DNA of 57,602 nt from Pseudorhodoferax aquiterrae. GTDB lineage: Bacteria; Pseudomonadota; Gammaproteobacteria; Burkholderiales; Burkholderiaceae_C. Both the position numbers and the translations under genes were made by a program. Positions 35,075 through 47,206 of the stretch are shown here, piece after piece. The notes beneath the pieces were generated by a model. The model saw only the letters and a program-made list of their open reading frames with translations, did no database searches and had not been told where the DNA came from. Positions within the stretch are counted from its first letter, which is position 1; the number at the start of each line of letters is the position of its first letter. Where the stretch lies: the NCBI RefSeq assembly GCF_014652235.1, contig NZ_BMYK01000034.1:1-57602 (forward strand). The letters are read 5' to 3'.

Positions 35075-35915
35075 CAGCATCCACATCCCGGTCGGCGACC
35101 GCAGCATCGCCGGCACCCTGGTCGGGCCCAACAGCCTGATGCCCGGCGTTATGCTCGTGCATGGCTGGGACGGCAGCCAGGAGCAGTACATCGCGCGGGC
35201 CCACGAGATCGCCGCGCTGGGCTGCATCTGCCTGACCTTCGACCTGCGCGGCCACGCCCAGGACCGCGCCGCCCGCGACGCCGTCACGCGCGAGGATAAC
35301 CTCGCCGACATGCTCGCGGCATACGACGTGCTGGTCGGCCACCCCTCGGTGGACGGCTCGGCCGTGGCGGTGGTCGGCAGCAGCTACGGCGGTTACCTGG
35401 CAGCCATCCTGTCCACCCTGCGCCCCGTGCGCTGGCTCGGTCTGCGCGTGCCGGCGCTCTACAAGGACGAAGACTGGCTGGTGCCCAAACGCGCCTTGAG
35501 CCGCGAGGAGCTCGTGGCCTACCGCAACAGCGTGGTCGCGCCGGCCAGCAACCGGGCGCTGTCGGCCGCCGCGCAGTTCGAAGGCGACGTGCTGCTGGTC
35601 GAGTCGGAGTTCGACACCATGGTGCCGCACCCGGTCATCAAGAACTACCTGGACGCCTTCCAGAAGGCCCACTCCATGACCTACCGCGTGATCAAGGGCG
35701 CGGACCACGCACTGTCGCAAAAGGCCTGGAGCCAGTCCTACACCAACGTGCTGGTCAACTGGGTGTGCGAGATGGTCAAGGGCGCCAAGGAAGAGGCCGA
35801 GGCCGCACGCAGCCGCAAGGCCGCCGCACGCGAAAAGAGCGGCGCCCCCAAGGTGCTGCACTCGGCCAGCGGCAAAGTGCTGGCCTCCGGCGCCGATTCG
35901 CCGGCCATCGCCTAG
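35055..35915 (+). CDS. Alpha/beta hydrolase (dienelactone-hydrolase/peptidase-like)
   Basis: 286-aa alpha/beta-fold hydrolase. The oxyanion segment is MLVHGWDGSQEQYI, and the nucleophile elbow is VGSSYGGYLA (GxSxG). The acid is likely in ESEFDTMVPH, and the His in KGADHALSQ. A 45-residue Lys/Ala-rich C-terminal tail (KEEAEAARSRKAAAREKSG) follows the fold. The start lies inside the end of the DUF3182 gene, which suggests the two proteins act together. The substrate is unknown. It converges on the MHYT kinase with a 5-base gap. Confidence 0.88.
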   Translation: MTTTRHNSIHIPVGDRSIAGTLVGPNSLMPGVMLVHGWDGSQEQYIARAHEIAALGCICLTFDLRGHAQDRAARDAVTREDNLADMLAAYDVLVGHPSVDGSAVAVVGSSYGGYLAAILSTLRPVRWLGLRVPALYKDEDWLVPKRALSREELVAYRNSVVAPASNRALSAAAQFEGDVLLVESEFDTMVPHPVIKNYLDAFQKAHSMTYRVIKGADHALSQKAWSQSYTNVLVNWVCEMVKGAKEEAEAARSRKAAAREKSGAPKVLHSASGKVLASGADSPAIA

Positions 35916-35920
35916 CTGCT

Positions 35921-38968
<3,048 letters not shown>

Positions 38969-38987
38969 AGTGTACTGATTTGTTGCA

Positions 38988-40472
38988 TTATGAGTGCATT
39001 AGTTCGCCGAGCACCGTCGGGTCGACATGGCCGTCCAGAAAGTCCGCGAGCCCGTCGAACACCTGGTCCAGCGTCTTGCCGGCGGCGCCGAACAACGCCC
39101 GCAGCACGCCCGGATCCTCGAACAAGCCATGCAGGTACAGCCCCAGCACACCGCCCTGCCCGCCCTGCCAGCCCAGCCCCCCGGGCAGCACGGCCGTCGC
39201 GAGGTCGCCGCCGTGCGCCATGGCCGCGTGGGCGGCGGTCTGCCCGTGGTGGATTTCGTAGCCCTGCACCGCCAGGCCGGACAGCGCCCGCCAGGGCCCC
39301 TGCAGGGTGCCGAAGCGCGTGCGCGTGGCACGCACCGTCTTGTCGGGCGCGAACTGCGTGACCAGCGGCAGCAGGCCCAGGCCGGGCGCGTTGCCATCGA
39401 TGCCATGCGGGTCGACCAGCGCCTCGCCCAGCATCTGCAGCCCGCCGCAGATGCCCAGCACGGCGCCGCCGCCGCCGGCGTGGGCCGCGATCGCGGCGTC
39501 CAGGCCCTGGGCACGCAGCCAGGCCAAATCGCCGCTGGTGTGCTTGGAGCCGGGCAACACGATCCAGTCGGTCGCCACCGACAGCCCGGCCAGCTGCGCC
39601 GGCGAACGCACCCACACCAGGCGCAGCCCGGCCACGTTCTTGAGCGGCTGGAATTCGTCCAGGTTGCTGATGCGCGGGTAGGCGATGACGGCCACCGTGC
39701 GCTGCACCTGGCCGGACGCCGTGCTGCGGTCGTCGAACACGCCGTCCTCCTCGGGCAGGCCGTGCTGCCACCACATCGGCAGCGTGGCCACCGTGGGCAC
39801 GCCCGTCATCTGCTCCAGCATCTGCGGTGCGGGTGCGAGCAGGGCCGCGTCGCCGCGGAACTTGTTGAGCACAAAGCCGCGGATCAGCGCACGCTGGGCC
39901 GGCGGCAGCAGCGCCCAGGTGCCGTACAGATGGGCGAAGGCGCCGCCGCGGTCGATGTCGGTCACGAGCAGGCAGCGCGCGCCGGCATGCTCGGCCACGC
40001 GCATGTTGACGATGTCGCTGTCCGCGAGATTGATCTCGGCCGGCGAGCCCGCGCCCTCGATGACCACCACGTCGTACTCCGCGCGCAGCGCGTCCAGCGC
40101 CTGCGCCACCTGCGGCCAGACCCTGGCGCTGCGCCCGCGCCAGGGCATGCCCGTCAGTTCGGCGTCGACGCGGCCCAGCAGCACCACCTGGCTGTGCGTG
40201 TCGCGTTCGGGCTTGAGCAGCAGCGGGTTCATGCGCACCTCCGGCACGGCGCGCGCGGCCAGGGCCTGGAAGTACTGCGCGCTGCCGATCTCGCCGCCCT
40301 CCACCACGCGCGCGTTGTTGCTCATGTTCTGGGCCTTGAACGGCGCCACCTTCAGACCCTGGCGCGCATACCAGCGGCACAGCGCCGTGGCGAGCCAGCT
40401 CTTGCCGGCGCCGCTGGTCGTGCCCAGCACCATGACGCAGCGCGCCGGCCCCTTGTTCTGCTTGCTTTGCAT
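38988..40472 (-). CDS. cobQ: Cobyric acid synthase
   Basis: 494-aa CobQ/CbiP that amidates adenosylcobyrinic acid diamide at four positions with glutamine and ATP. The P-loop-like [18 protein letters not shown] and [10 protein letters not shown] mark the N-terminal synthetase domain. The glutaminase nucleophile Cys is in [10 protein letters not shown] and the His in YEIHHGQT. The ATG at 40472 gives the usual N-terminus. It is divergent from the Pat-like gene across 41 bases, and the MHYT kinase gene follows it on the same strand. No riboswitch is visible upstream. Confidence 0.96.
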   Translation of the reverse strand: MQSKQNKGPARCVMVLGTTSGAGKSWLATALCRWYARQGLKVAPFKAQNMSNNARVVEGGEIGSAQYFQALAARAVPEVRMNPLLLKPERDTHSQVVLLGRVDAELTGMPWRGRSARVWPQVAQALDALRAEYDVVVIEGAGSPAEINLADSDIVNMRVAEHAGARCLLVTDIDRGGAFAHLYGTWALLPPAQRALIRGFVLNKFRGDAALLAPAPQMLEQMTGVPTVATLPMWWQHGLPEEDGVFDDRSTASGQVQRTVAVIAYPRISNLDEFQPLKNVAGLRLVWVRSPAQLAGLSVATDWIVLPGSKHTSGDLAWLRAQGLDAAIAAHAGGGGAVLGICGGLQMLGEALVDPHGIDGNAPGLGLLPLVTQFAPDKTVRATRTRFGTLQGPWRALSGLAVQGYEIHHGQTAAHAAMAHGGDLATAVLPGGLGWQGGQGGVLGLYLHGLFEDPGVLRALFGAAGKTLDQVFDGLADFLDGHVDPTVLGELMHS

Positions 40473-40513
40473 CAAGCGATTCTCGCGTCCGCGCCCTTCA
40501 CAATCGATCCACC

Positions 40514-43204
40514 ATGGACAAGCACTACCTGACTCCGCTCTTCGCACCGCAGGCCGTCGTCGTGCTGGCCGGCGACCCCGAGGCCCCCGACAGCCTCACG
40601 CGCGAGGCGCGCCAGTTGCACCAGGCCCTGCGCGCGCAGCGCTTCCAGGGAACGCTCAGCTTCCTGGACGTGCGCACCAGCGGCACGCTGGCCGACCTGG
40701 CCCAGGCCCGCGCCGACCTGGCCATCGTCGCGCTGCCGCCGGACCAGATCGCGCAGGCGCTGGACCTGGTCGGTCGCATCGCCTGCCGCGCCGCGCTGGT
40801 GCTGGGCAGCGGCATCGATGCGGGCCTGGCGTCCGAACTGCAGCGCATCGCGCAGCGCGAGGGCTTTCACCTGATGGGCCCCAACGGCCTGGGGCTGCAG
40901 CGCCCCGCGCTGGGGCTGAACGCCTCGGCCCTGGGCGCACTGGCCGCACCCGGGCCGCTGGGCCTCATTGCGCAATCGGGCGCGCTGACGGCCGCCATGC
41001 TGGACTGGGCGCGCAGCAATGCCGTGGGCTTTTCCTCGGTGGTGGCACTGGGCCCCCATCCCGGCGTGGACGTCGCCCAGGCGCTGGACTTCATGGCCAA
41101 CGACCCGGCCACGCACAGCATCATCCTGTACCTGGAGGGCATCCTGTGCGCGCGCCGCTTCATGAGCGCACTGCGCTCGGCCGCCAACGCCAAGCCCGTG
41201 CTGGTGCTCAAGGCCGGCCGGCGCCCGGCCGGCAACGCCGCGGCGCAGACCCACAGCGGCGCCATCGTCGGCGCCGACGAAGTCTTCGACGCCGCGCTGC
41301 GCCGCGCCGGCGCCGTGCGCGTGCGCTCCTTCGTCGAGCTGTTCTCGGCCGCCAAATGCCTGGCATCGCGCTACCGGCCCGTGGGCCGGCGCCTGGCCGT
41401 GGTCACCAACGGCGGCGGCCCCGGTGTGCTGGCGGCCGACTGGGCCAACGAGATCGGGTTGGCGCTGGGCCGGCTGTCCGATGCGACGGCGGCGGCGCTC
41501 GCGCCGCAGCTGCCGGCCCATGCCTCGCTGACCGAACTCGTCGACCTCTCGGAAGAGGCCGACGCCGCGCAGTACCGCGCGGCCGTGGAGGCCGCCGCAC
41601 GCGACCGCCAGGTCGATGGCGTACTGGCCATCTACTCGGCCAAGCCCGGTGGCCCGGCGGACGACGTGGCCCAGGCCCTGGCGGCGGCCAAGCCGGGCAT
41701 GTCCAAGCCGCTGCTGGCCTGCTGGATGGGCGACGCCTCGGTCGGCGCGGCGCGCCAGGCCCTCAACGCGGCCGCGATCCCGAACTTCCGCACGCCCGAG
41801 GCCGCAGTCGGCGCCTTCGGCAACATCGCCTCGTTCTACCAGAACCAGCAGCTGCTGCAGCAGACGCCGGCGCCGCTGTCCACCCTGGCCAAACCCGACA
41901 TCGAAGCCGCGCGCCTGGTCATCGAGAGCGTGCTGGCCGAACGCCGCAAGGTGCTGACCGAGATGGAGAGCAAGACGCTGCTGTCGGCCTTCCACATCCC
42001 GGTCACGCAGACCACGCTGGCACGCAACGCCACCGAGGCCATGATGATCGCCACGCAGCTGGGCTTTCCGGTGGCGCTCAAGATCGATTCGCCGGACATC
42101 ACGCACAAGAGCGACGTGCAGGGCGTGGCCCTCAACATCATGAGCGGCGCGGCCGTGCGCGACAGCTACCAGGACATGGTCGAACGCGTGGCACGCCTGC
42201 AGCCCGGCGCGACCATCCACGGCGTGACGGTGCAGAAGATGGCGCGCGCCCAGCGTGGCCGCGAGATCTGCATCGGCATGGTCACGGACGAGCCGTTCGG
42301 CCCGGTCATCGTGTTCGGCGCAGGCGGCACCATGATCGAGCTGATCCGCGACCGCGCCATGGAGCTGCCGCCGCTGAACCAGTTCCTCGCGCGCCGGCTC
42401 ATCGAGCGCGCGCGCGTGGCCGAAACCCTGGTCGAGTGGCGCGGCGCCGCGCCGGTGGACATGGAGGCGCTCGAGCGCGTGCTGCTGCGCGTGTCCGAAA
42501 TGGTCTGCGAACTGCCGCAGCTGCGCGAGATGGACATCAACCCGCTCATCGTCGACGAGAACGGCGTGGTGGCCGTGGACGCGCGCATCGTCGTCGACCA
42601 CGCACCGCAGAGCCTGGGCCAGGCCGGCGGCAGCTACGACCACCTGGCCATCCTGCCCTACCCCGCGCGCTACGAACAGCAGTTGCCGCTGCGCGGCGGC
42701 GGCGAGTACACGATCCGGCCGATCCACCCGGGCGACGCCCAGATGCTGCAGACCTTCGTGCAGGCGCTGTCGCCCGAGAGCCGCTACTTCCGCTACGTCT
42801 CTTCGATGACGCAGCTGCCGCCGTCCATGCTGGCGCGCTTCGCGCTCATCGACTATGACCGCGAGATGGCGCTGGTGGCCGTCATGAAGCAGCGCAGCGC
42901 GGCCACAGATGGCTCCATCGTCGAGACCGAGCGCGTGGTCGGCGTCTCGCGCTACGTCACCAACCCGGACCAGACCAGCTGTGAGTTCTCGCTCGTGGTG
43001 GCCGACGACATGGCCGGCAAGGGCATTGGCTCGCGGCTCATGGACGCCATCATGCAGGTGGCGCGCGACAAGGGCCTGTCGGAGATCCAGGGCCTGGTGC
43101 TCTCGGTCAACCCCAACATGCTCAAGCTCATGCGTTCGCTCGGTTTCGCGATCAAGCCGTTCCCGGAAGACCCGGACTTCCGGCTCGTGACGCACGCGCT
43201 GTAA
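40514..43204 (+). CDS. Bifunctional acyl-CoA ligase (ADP-forming)-like / GNAT acetyltransferase (Pat type)
   Basis: 896-aa protein with the YfiQ/Pat plan: a CoA-binding domain, a succinyl-CoA-ligase-like domain (LMGPNGLGLQ; His in QTHSGAIVGAD), an ATP-grasp domain (VALKIDSPDITHKSDVQGV, FGPVIVFGAGGTMIEL, DINPLIVDENGVVAVD) and a C-terminal GNAT domain from about residue 715 (IRPIHPGDAQ, EFSLVVADDMAGKGIGSRLM). In Pat the ligase part is regulatory and the GNAT part acetylates lysines such as that of acetyl-CoA synthetase. A CACAAT box (40499-40504) lies 9 bases before the ATG. Confidence 0.93.
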   Translation: MDKHYLTPLFAPQAVVVLAGDPEAPDSLTREARQLHQALRAQRFQGTLSFLDVRTSGTLADLAQARADLAIVALPPDQIAQALDLVGRIACRAALVLGSGIDAGLASELQRIAQREGFHLMGPNGLGLQRPALGLNASALGALAAPGPLGLIAQSGALTAAMLDWARSNAVGFSSVVALGPHPGVDVAQALDFMANDPATHSIILYLEGILCARRFMSALRSAANAKPVLVLKAGRRPAGNAAAQTHSGAIVGADEVFDAALRRAGAVRVRSFVELFSAAKCLASRYRPVGRRLAVVTNGGGPGVLAADWANEIGLALGRLSDATAAALAPQLPAHASLTELVDLSEEADAAQYRAAVEAAARDRQVDGVLAIYSAKPGGPADDVAQALAAAKPGMSKPLLACWMGDASVGAARQALNAAAIPNFRTPEAAVGAFGNIASFYQNQQLLQQTPAPLSTLAKPDIEAARLVIESVLAERRKVLTEMESKTLLSAFHIPVTQTTLARNATEAMMIATQLGFPVALKIDSPDITHKSDVQGVALNIMSGAAVRDSYQDMVERVARLQPGATIHGVTVQKMARAQRGREICIGMVTDEPFGPVIVFGAGGTMIELIRDRAMELPPLNQFLARRLIERARVAETLVEWRGAAPVDMEALERVLLRVSEMVCELPQLREMDINPLIVDENGVVAVDARIVVDHAPQSLGQAGGSYDHLAILPYPARYEQQLPLRGGGEYTIRPIHPGDAQMLQTFVQALSPESRYFRYVSSMTQLPPSMLARFALIDYDREMALVAVMKQRSAATDGSIVETERVVGVSRYVTNPDQTSCEFSLVVADDMAGKGIGSRLMDAIMQVARDKGLSEIQGLVLSVNPNMLKLMRSLGFAIKPFPEDPDFRLVTHAL

Positions 43205-43687
43205 GGGCTGTGCGCGCTGTGGCAGGCCGCGGCGCGAACACCGCGACACAGTTCCGCCACATTGCGCTGCTGCCGCGCAGAACAATCCGATCGCTCGACC
43301 AGGCCTGTGCCAGAAGTCAGCGACGCAGCCAGATCCATTGCAACGTCACGCCATTCGCGAGGCCCCATGACCATCCTGACCCTCTCCGCCATCGCACTCT
43401 TCGCCAGCATTGCCCGCGGTGCGATGAACGCTGGCGATCGGCTCGCGCAGATCTCGCGCCGGCGAATTCAAGACCAGGAGGCATCCCGGCGCGCCTGACG
43501 ACAGCCAGGTTCGCCCTCAGCCCAGGCGGGAAACCGGGAACGACATGCCCGGCACGTTGGCACAGGCGGGTGGCGGGCATCGACCGCACGTCGGGCGCGC
43601 GCCGCACGTTGCCAGAAGCGCCGGGCTGCGGTTTGTTGCGCAGGTTGAAGTTGGCACACTACGGCACCGCCCCATGCCCGTCGCGCC
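43205..43687. other. 483-base region with at most one small gene
   Basis: Between the Pat-like and phospholipase D genes. It contains the doubtful 43-codon frame described separately and, near its right end, a promoter-like pair TTGTTG (43633 region) and CACACT (43655-43660) with about 16 bases between them, pointing into the phospholipase D gene. No RNA gene or mobile element is recognised. Confidence 0.4.
43367..43498 (+). CDS. Possible small membrane protein
   Basis: 43-aa frame with a hydrophobic N-terminal segment (MTILTLSAIALFASIARGAM) and a basic, polar tail (RLAQISRRRIQDQEASRRA). CGAGG lies 6 bases before the ATG. The composition resembles single-helix small proteins, but the frame is short and the GC-rich background makes chance frames common. 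No family is recognised. Confidence 0.35.
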   Translation: MTILTLSAIALFASIARGAMNAGDRLAQISRRRIQDQEASRRA

Positions 43688-45289
43688 ATGCCCCCCTCCC
43701 CCACCAGCCGTGCCGCCGCCCTGACCCGCTGGATGCCATGGCTGTTGCTGGTCCTGTGCCTGGCCGGCTGCGCCAGCCTGCCGCCCGATCTGGCCGGGCC
43801 GCCTGCCCGGGCTCTGCCCGCAGTCGCCGACGCGCCGCTGGTGCGCACCGCCCGTGCCACCCAGCCCGACGCCGAACTCAGTGGCTTTCGCCTGATCCCC
43901 AGCGGCGACTACGGGCTGGACGCACGGCTGGCCTTGATCGCCGGTGCGCGCCACACGCTGGACGTGCAGTACTACCACCTGGAGACCGACGCCACCGGAC
44001 TCTTCTTCCTGCGTGCGCTGCGCGATGCGGCGCAACGCGGCGTGCGCGTGCGCCTGCTGCTGGACGACCTGTACACGGGCGGCGACGGCGCCCTGCTCGA
44101 CGCGCTGGCGGCCACGCCCAACCTGGAACTGCGGTTGTACAACCCGATCCCGCTGCGCAGCCCCAAGGTGGCGCTGCGCTTCGCCGCCTCGCTGTGGCAG
44201 TTCGACCGGCTGCAGCGCCGCATGCACAACAAGCTGCTGGTGGCCGACGGTGCGCTGGCCGTGGCCGGGGGCCGCAACATCGGTGGGCGCTACTTCTTCC
44301 AGACCGCGGGCGAGAATTTCCTCGACCTGGACGTGCTGGTGGCCGGCGCGCTGCTGCCGCGCCTGGGCGAACTGTTCGACCGCTACTGGAACAGCCCGCA
44401 CGTGGTGCCGCTGGCGCGCCTGGTCCCGCCCGACGGCGATGCCGCCGCCCGGCAGGCCCGCTTCGAGGCGCGAACCGATGCCACCCACGCCCCCGCGCCG
44501 CGCGCGCCACCGCCCAACGACATGCTGGGCTATGCACCGGTCTCGCAGGAGCTGCAGGCGGGCCAGCTCAGCCTCATCTGGGCCCCGGCCCAGGCCTATG
44601 CCGACACGCCCGAGCGCGCCATCGGCTACCAGGCCCAGTACGGCGGCGTGCCGCTGCAAGACGTGGACAGCGTGCGCTACAACCTGGTGGAGAGCATCCG
44701 CCGCGCGCGCCGCAGCGTGCTGCTGTGCTCGCCCTACCTGGTGCCCGGCGCGTACGGCCTGCAGGTGCTGCGCGAGGCCCGCGCGCGCGGCGCCACCGTG
44801 CAGCTCATCACCAACTCGCTGGCAGCCAGCGACGAGCCCTTCGTGCACACCGCCTACCGGCGCTACCGGGTCGAACTCGTGGCGCTGGGCGTGGAGATCG
44901 ACGAGGTCAGCAGCCGGCGCGTGGCCGGCAGCCCCCGGCTGCCGCTGTTCGGCGCCGCCGTCGGGCGCCTGCACACCAAGACCGCGGTGCTCGACGGCGA
45001 GCTGCTGTTCGTCGGCTCGCTGAACTTCGACCCGCGCTCGGAGCTGCACAACACCGAGATCGGCCTGTTCATCCGCAGCCGCCCGCTGGCGGCCCAGATG
45101 CTGCGGCTGGCCCAGGTGCTGCGCGAACAGGGCGTCTGGCGCGTGCGGGCCGGCGCGGGCGGCACACTGGAATGGCATGGCGAGGACGACGGCGCGCCCA
45201 CGGTGCTGCACAACGAGCCCGACGCGAGCTGGTGGGACCGGCTGCTGCTGGAACTCGTGGCGCCGTTCACGCCCGAGCACATGCTCTGA
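43688..45289 (+). CDS. Phospholipase D-family lipoprotein (cardiolipin-synthase-like)
   Basis: 533-aa protein with a lipoprotein signal ending LLLVLCLAGC (Cys about residue 28) and two HKD motifs: RMHNKLLVADGALAVAGGRN and RLHTKTAVLDGELLFVGS with NFDPRS. Both catalytic halves are intact. It resembles the ClsC/YmdC group, which makes cardiolipin from phosphatidylglycerol and phosphatidylethanolamine, but a phospholipase role is also possible. A promoter-like CACACT lies just upstream. Its stop is one base from the stop of the convergent YceI gene. Confidence 0.92.
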   Translation: MPPSPTSRAAALTRWMPWLLLVLCLAGCASLPPDLAGPPARALPAVADAPLVRTARATQPDAELSGFRLIPSGDYGLDARLALIAGARHTLDVQYYHLETDATGLFFLRALRDAAQRGVRVRLLLDDLYTGGDGALLDALAATPNLELRLYNPIPLRSPKVALRFAASLWQFDRLQRRMHNKLLVADGALAVAGGRNIGGRYFFQTAGENFLDLDVLVAGALLPRLGELFDRYWNSPHVVPLARLVPPDGDAAARQARFEARTDATHAPAPRAPPPNDMLGYAPVSQELQAGQLSLIWAPAQAYADTPERAIGYQAQYGGVPLQDVDSVRYNLVESIRRARRSVLLCSPYLVPGAYGLQVLREARARGATVQLITNSLAASDEPFVHTAYRRYRVELVALGVEIDEVSSRRVAGSPRLPLFGAAVGRLHTKTAVLDGELLFVGSLNFDPRSELHNTEIGLFIRSRPLAAQMLRLAQVLREQGVWRVRAGAGGTLEWHGEDDGAPTVLHNEPDASWWDRLLLELVAPFTPEHML

Positions 45290-45290
45290 C

Positions 45291-45956
45291 TCAGCGTGCG
45301 GCCGTGGGGACCAGCACCGCCTCGACCTGCACCAGCAGCCGCACGCGGTCCTCGAAGCCGAACTGCAGGCCCCAGTTGATGCCCCACTGGCTGCGCTGGA
45401 TCTCGGCCTCGAAGTCGCCGCCGCAGACCTGGCGCCCGTGCAGCGGACTCACATAGCAGTTGAAGCGCACGGCGCGCAGGTCCACCGGATGGGTCTGGCC
45501 CAGCAGCGTGAGCCGGCCCTGCAGCGCCTGCACGCGGCCCGCTTCGATGCGCACGTCCTCGGCCTGGTAGCGGCCGGTGGGGAAGTCGGCCACGTTCAGG
45601 AAGTCGCTGCTCTGCACATGGCGGTTCAGCAGGTCCACGCCGGTGTTGATGCTGGCCATGTCGAAGACGACGTCCACGCGCGCCAGCTGGCCGGTGGCAT
45701 CGACCTGCACCTGGCCGTCGCGCGTGCCGAAGCGGCCGCGGTTGGTGCTGGTGCCGTAGTGGCCCATCTCGTAGAGCACGAAGGTGTGGGTCGGGTCCAC
45801 CACGTAGCGGCCGCCGGGCTGCGGCGGCCCCGCGGGCCGGGCCGCCATCTCGGGCGCCGCGCCCGGGGCGGGCGACTGCGCATGGGCAGGCCCGGCGAGC
45901 AGCAGCGCCGCGGCCAGGCACAGGGGAAGGAGCGAAAGACGGCGGGCGATGGGCAT
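45291..45956 (-). CDS. YceI-family periplasmic lipid-binding protein
   Basis: 221-aa protein with a signal peptide (LSLLPLCLAAALLLAGPAHAQ). A Pro/Ala-rich spacer is followed by the YceI lipocalin-like barrel: YVVDPTHTFVLYEMGHYG, GRFGTRDGQVQVDATGQLARVDVVFD, LNRHVQSSDFLNVADFP, RLTLLGQTHPVDL and QWGINWGLQFG. Family members bind isoprenoid chains such as octaprenyl lipids. The start at 45956 gives a complete signal peptide. Divergent from the PanE-like gene. Confidence 0.93.
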   Translation of the reverse strand: MPIARRLSLLPLCLAAALLLAGPAHAQSPAPGAAPEMAARPAGPPQPGGRYVVDPTHTFVLYEMGHYGTSTNRGRFGTRDGQVQVDATGQLARVDVVFDMASINTGVDLLNRHVQSSDFLNVADFPTGRYQAEDVRIEAGRVQALQGRLTLLGQTHPVDLRAVRFNCYVSPLHGRQVCGGDFEAEIQRSQWGINWGLQFGFEDRVRLLVQVEAVLVPTAAR

Positions 45957-46015
45957 GGGGCGCGAGTGTAGGCGGGGCCGCCACAATGCAGCTCTCCCAT
46001 TTCGACCACCGTGCC

Positions 46016-46954
46016 ATGTCCCAGACCGCCTCGCTCCCCTCCCGCCTGCAGGTCGCCGTCGTCGGCGCCGGTGCCGTCGGCTGCTACTACGGCGGCATGC
46101 TGGCCCGCGCCGGCCATGCCGTCACGCTGATCGGCCGGCCGCAGCACGTGGACGCCATCCGTGCGCAGGGCCTGCGCATGCAGACGCTGGGCTTCGACGA
46201 GCAGGTCCGCGTGCAGGCCAGCACCGACCCCGCCGCCGTGGCCGGCACCGATCTCGTGCTGTTCAGCGTGAAGTCGCCCGACACCGAAGCCACGGGCCGC
46301 CAGCTGCTGGCCCACCTGCCCGGCCAGGCCCTGGTGCTGACCCTGCAGAACGGCGTGGACAACGCGGAGCGCCTGCGCACGGTGCTGCCGCAGGAGGTGG
46401 CGGCCGCGGTGGTCTACGTCGCCACCGAGATGGCCGGGCCCGGCCACATGCGCCACCACGGCCGCGGCGAACTGGTCATCGAGCCCGGCCCACGCAGCGA
46501 GGCGCTGGCGCAGCATCTGCGCGCGGCCAGCGTGCCGACCGAGGTGTCCGCCAATGCGCGCGCCGCGCTGTGGTCCAAGCTCGTGCTGAACTGCGCGTAC
46601 AACGCGCTGTCGGCCATCACCCAACTGCCCTACGGCCGCATGGTGCAGGGCGCGGGCGTGCCACAGGTCATGGCCGACCTGGTGGCCGAATGCCTGGCCG
46701 TGGCCAGTGCCGAGGGCGTGGCACTGCCGGCAGACATCCACCAGGCTGTCGAGCGCCTGGCGCAGACCATGCCCACGCAGAGTTCTTCCACGGCGCAGGA
46801 CCTGGCGCGCGGCAAGTCCACCGAGATCGACCACCTGAACGGCCTGGTGGTGCAGCGCGGCAAGGCGCGGGGCATCGCCACACCGGTCAACCGCGCCATG
46901 TGGGCGCTGGTCAAGCTGCTGGAGCAGGCGCCGCCGCCCCGCAGGGAGACTTGA
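46016..46954 (+). CDS. panE: 2-dehydropantoate 2-reductase (PanE family)
   Basis: 312-aa NADPH-dependent reductase of ketopantoate or a related 2-oxo acid. The Rossmann motif is VAVVGAGAVGCYYGGMLARAG. The catalytic Lys is in ALWSKLVLNCAYN, and HLNGLVVQRGKA with TPVNRAM closes the active site. An in-frame ATG at 45986 lies inside a CACAAT -10-like box (45982-45987), so the ATG at 46016 is preferred. It may be a true PanE or a paralogue; many Burkholderiales carry several. Confidence 0.88.
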   Translation: MSQTASLPSRLQVAVVGAGAVGCYYGGMLARAGHAVTLIGRPQHVDAIRAQGLRMQTLGFDEQVRVQASTDPAAVAGTDLVLFSVKSPDTEATGRQLLAHLPGQALVLTLQNGVDNAERLRTVLPQEVAAAVVYVATEMAGPGHMRHHGRGELVIEPGPRSEALAQHLRAASVPTEVSANARAALWSKLVLNCAYNALSAITQLPYGRMVQGAGVPQVMADLVAECLAVASAEGVALPADIHQAVERLAQTMPTQSSSTAQDLARGKSTEIDHLNGLVVQRGKARGIATPVNRAMWALVKLLEQAPPPRRET

Positions 46955-46980
46955 TCTGGCCCCCGCGCAAATCACGGCCA

Positions 46981-46997
46981 GCATTGGCGCGCAATGC
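46981..46997. promoter_or_regulatory. Inverted repeat, candidate enhancer site for the PEP-CTERM gene
   Basis: GCATTG-GCGCG-CAATGC is a perfect 6-bp inverted repeat with a 5-base spacer. It lies about 125-141 bases upstream of the candidate sigma-54 -24 element at 47122, a usual distance for an enhancer-binding activator such as PrsR. The role is inferred from position and symmetry only. Confidence 0.35.
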
Positions 46998-47121
46998 AAG
47001 CCGTTGATTTTGAAAGCACCTGTTGGCGCGCGCCCCACCGTGTCGACAAGATTTCCAGCCCGCCTGGCCGTCTCGTAAATTCCATACAAAATTTCTTTTG
47101 GAAACAACGCCGTCGCACATG

Positions 47122-47136
47122 TGGCATGCATGCTGC
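47122..47136 (+). promoter_or_regulatory. Candidate sigma-54 (RpoN) promoter
   Basis: TGGCAT-GCATG-CTGC matches the -24/-12 consensus TGGCAC-N5-TTGC at eight of ten fixed positions, including the key GG and GC with correct spacing. Transcription would begin near 47148, about 60 bases before the PEP-CTERM start. PEP-CTERM genes are known to be controlled by RpoN with the PrsK/PrsR pair in related floc-forming bacteria. Confidence 0.55.
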
Positions 47137-47150
47137 TATTTCTGACAGGG

Positions 47151-47164
47151 TCGACTGCAGTCGA
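47151..47164. repeat. Perfect 14-bp palindrome in the PEP-CTERM leader
   Basis: TCGACTGCAGTCGA is an exact palindrome, flanked by GGG on the left and TCCC on the right. It falls at about +3 to +16 relative to the inferred sigma-54 start. It could be an operator or a short RNA hairpin; chance is possible. Confidence 0.4.
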
Positions 47165-47206
47165 TCCCATTATGTTCAGACAGCATTGAATGCAAAAGGA
47201 GTACAC

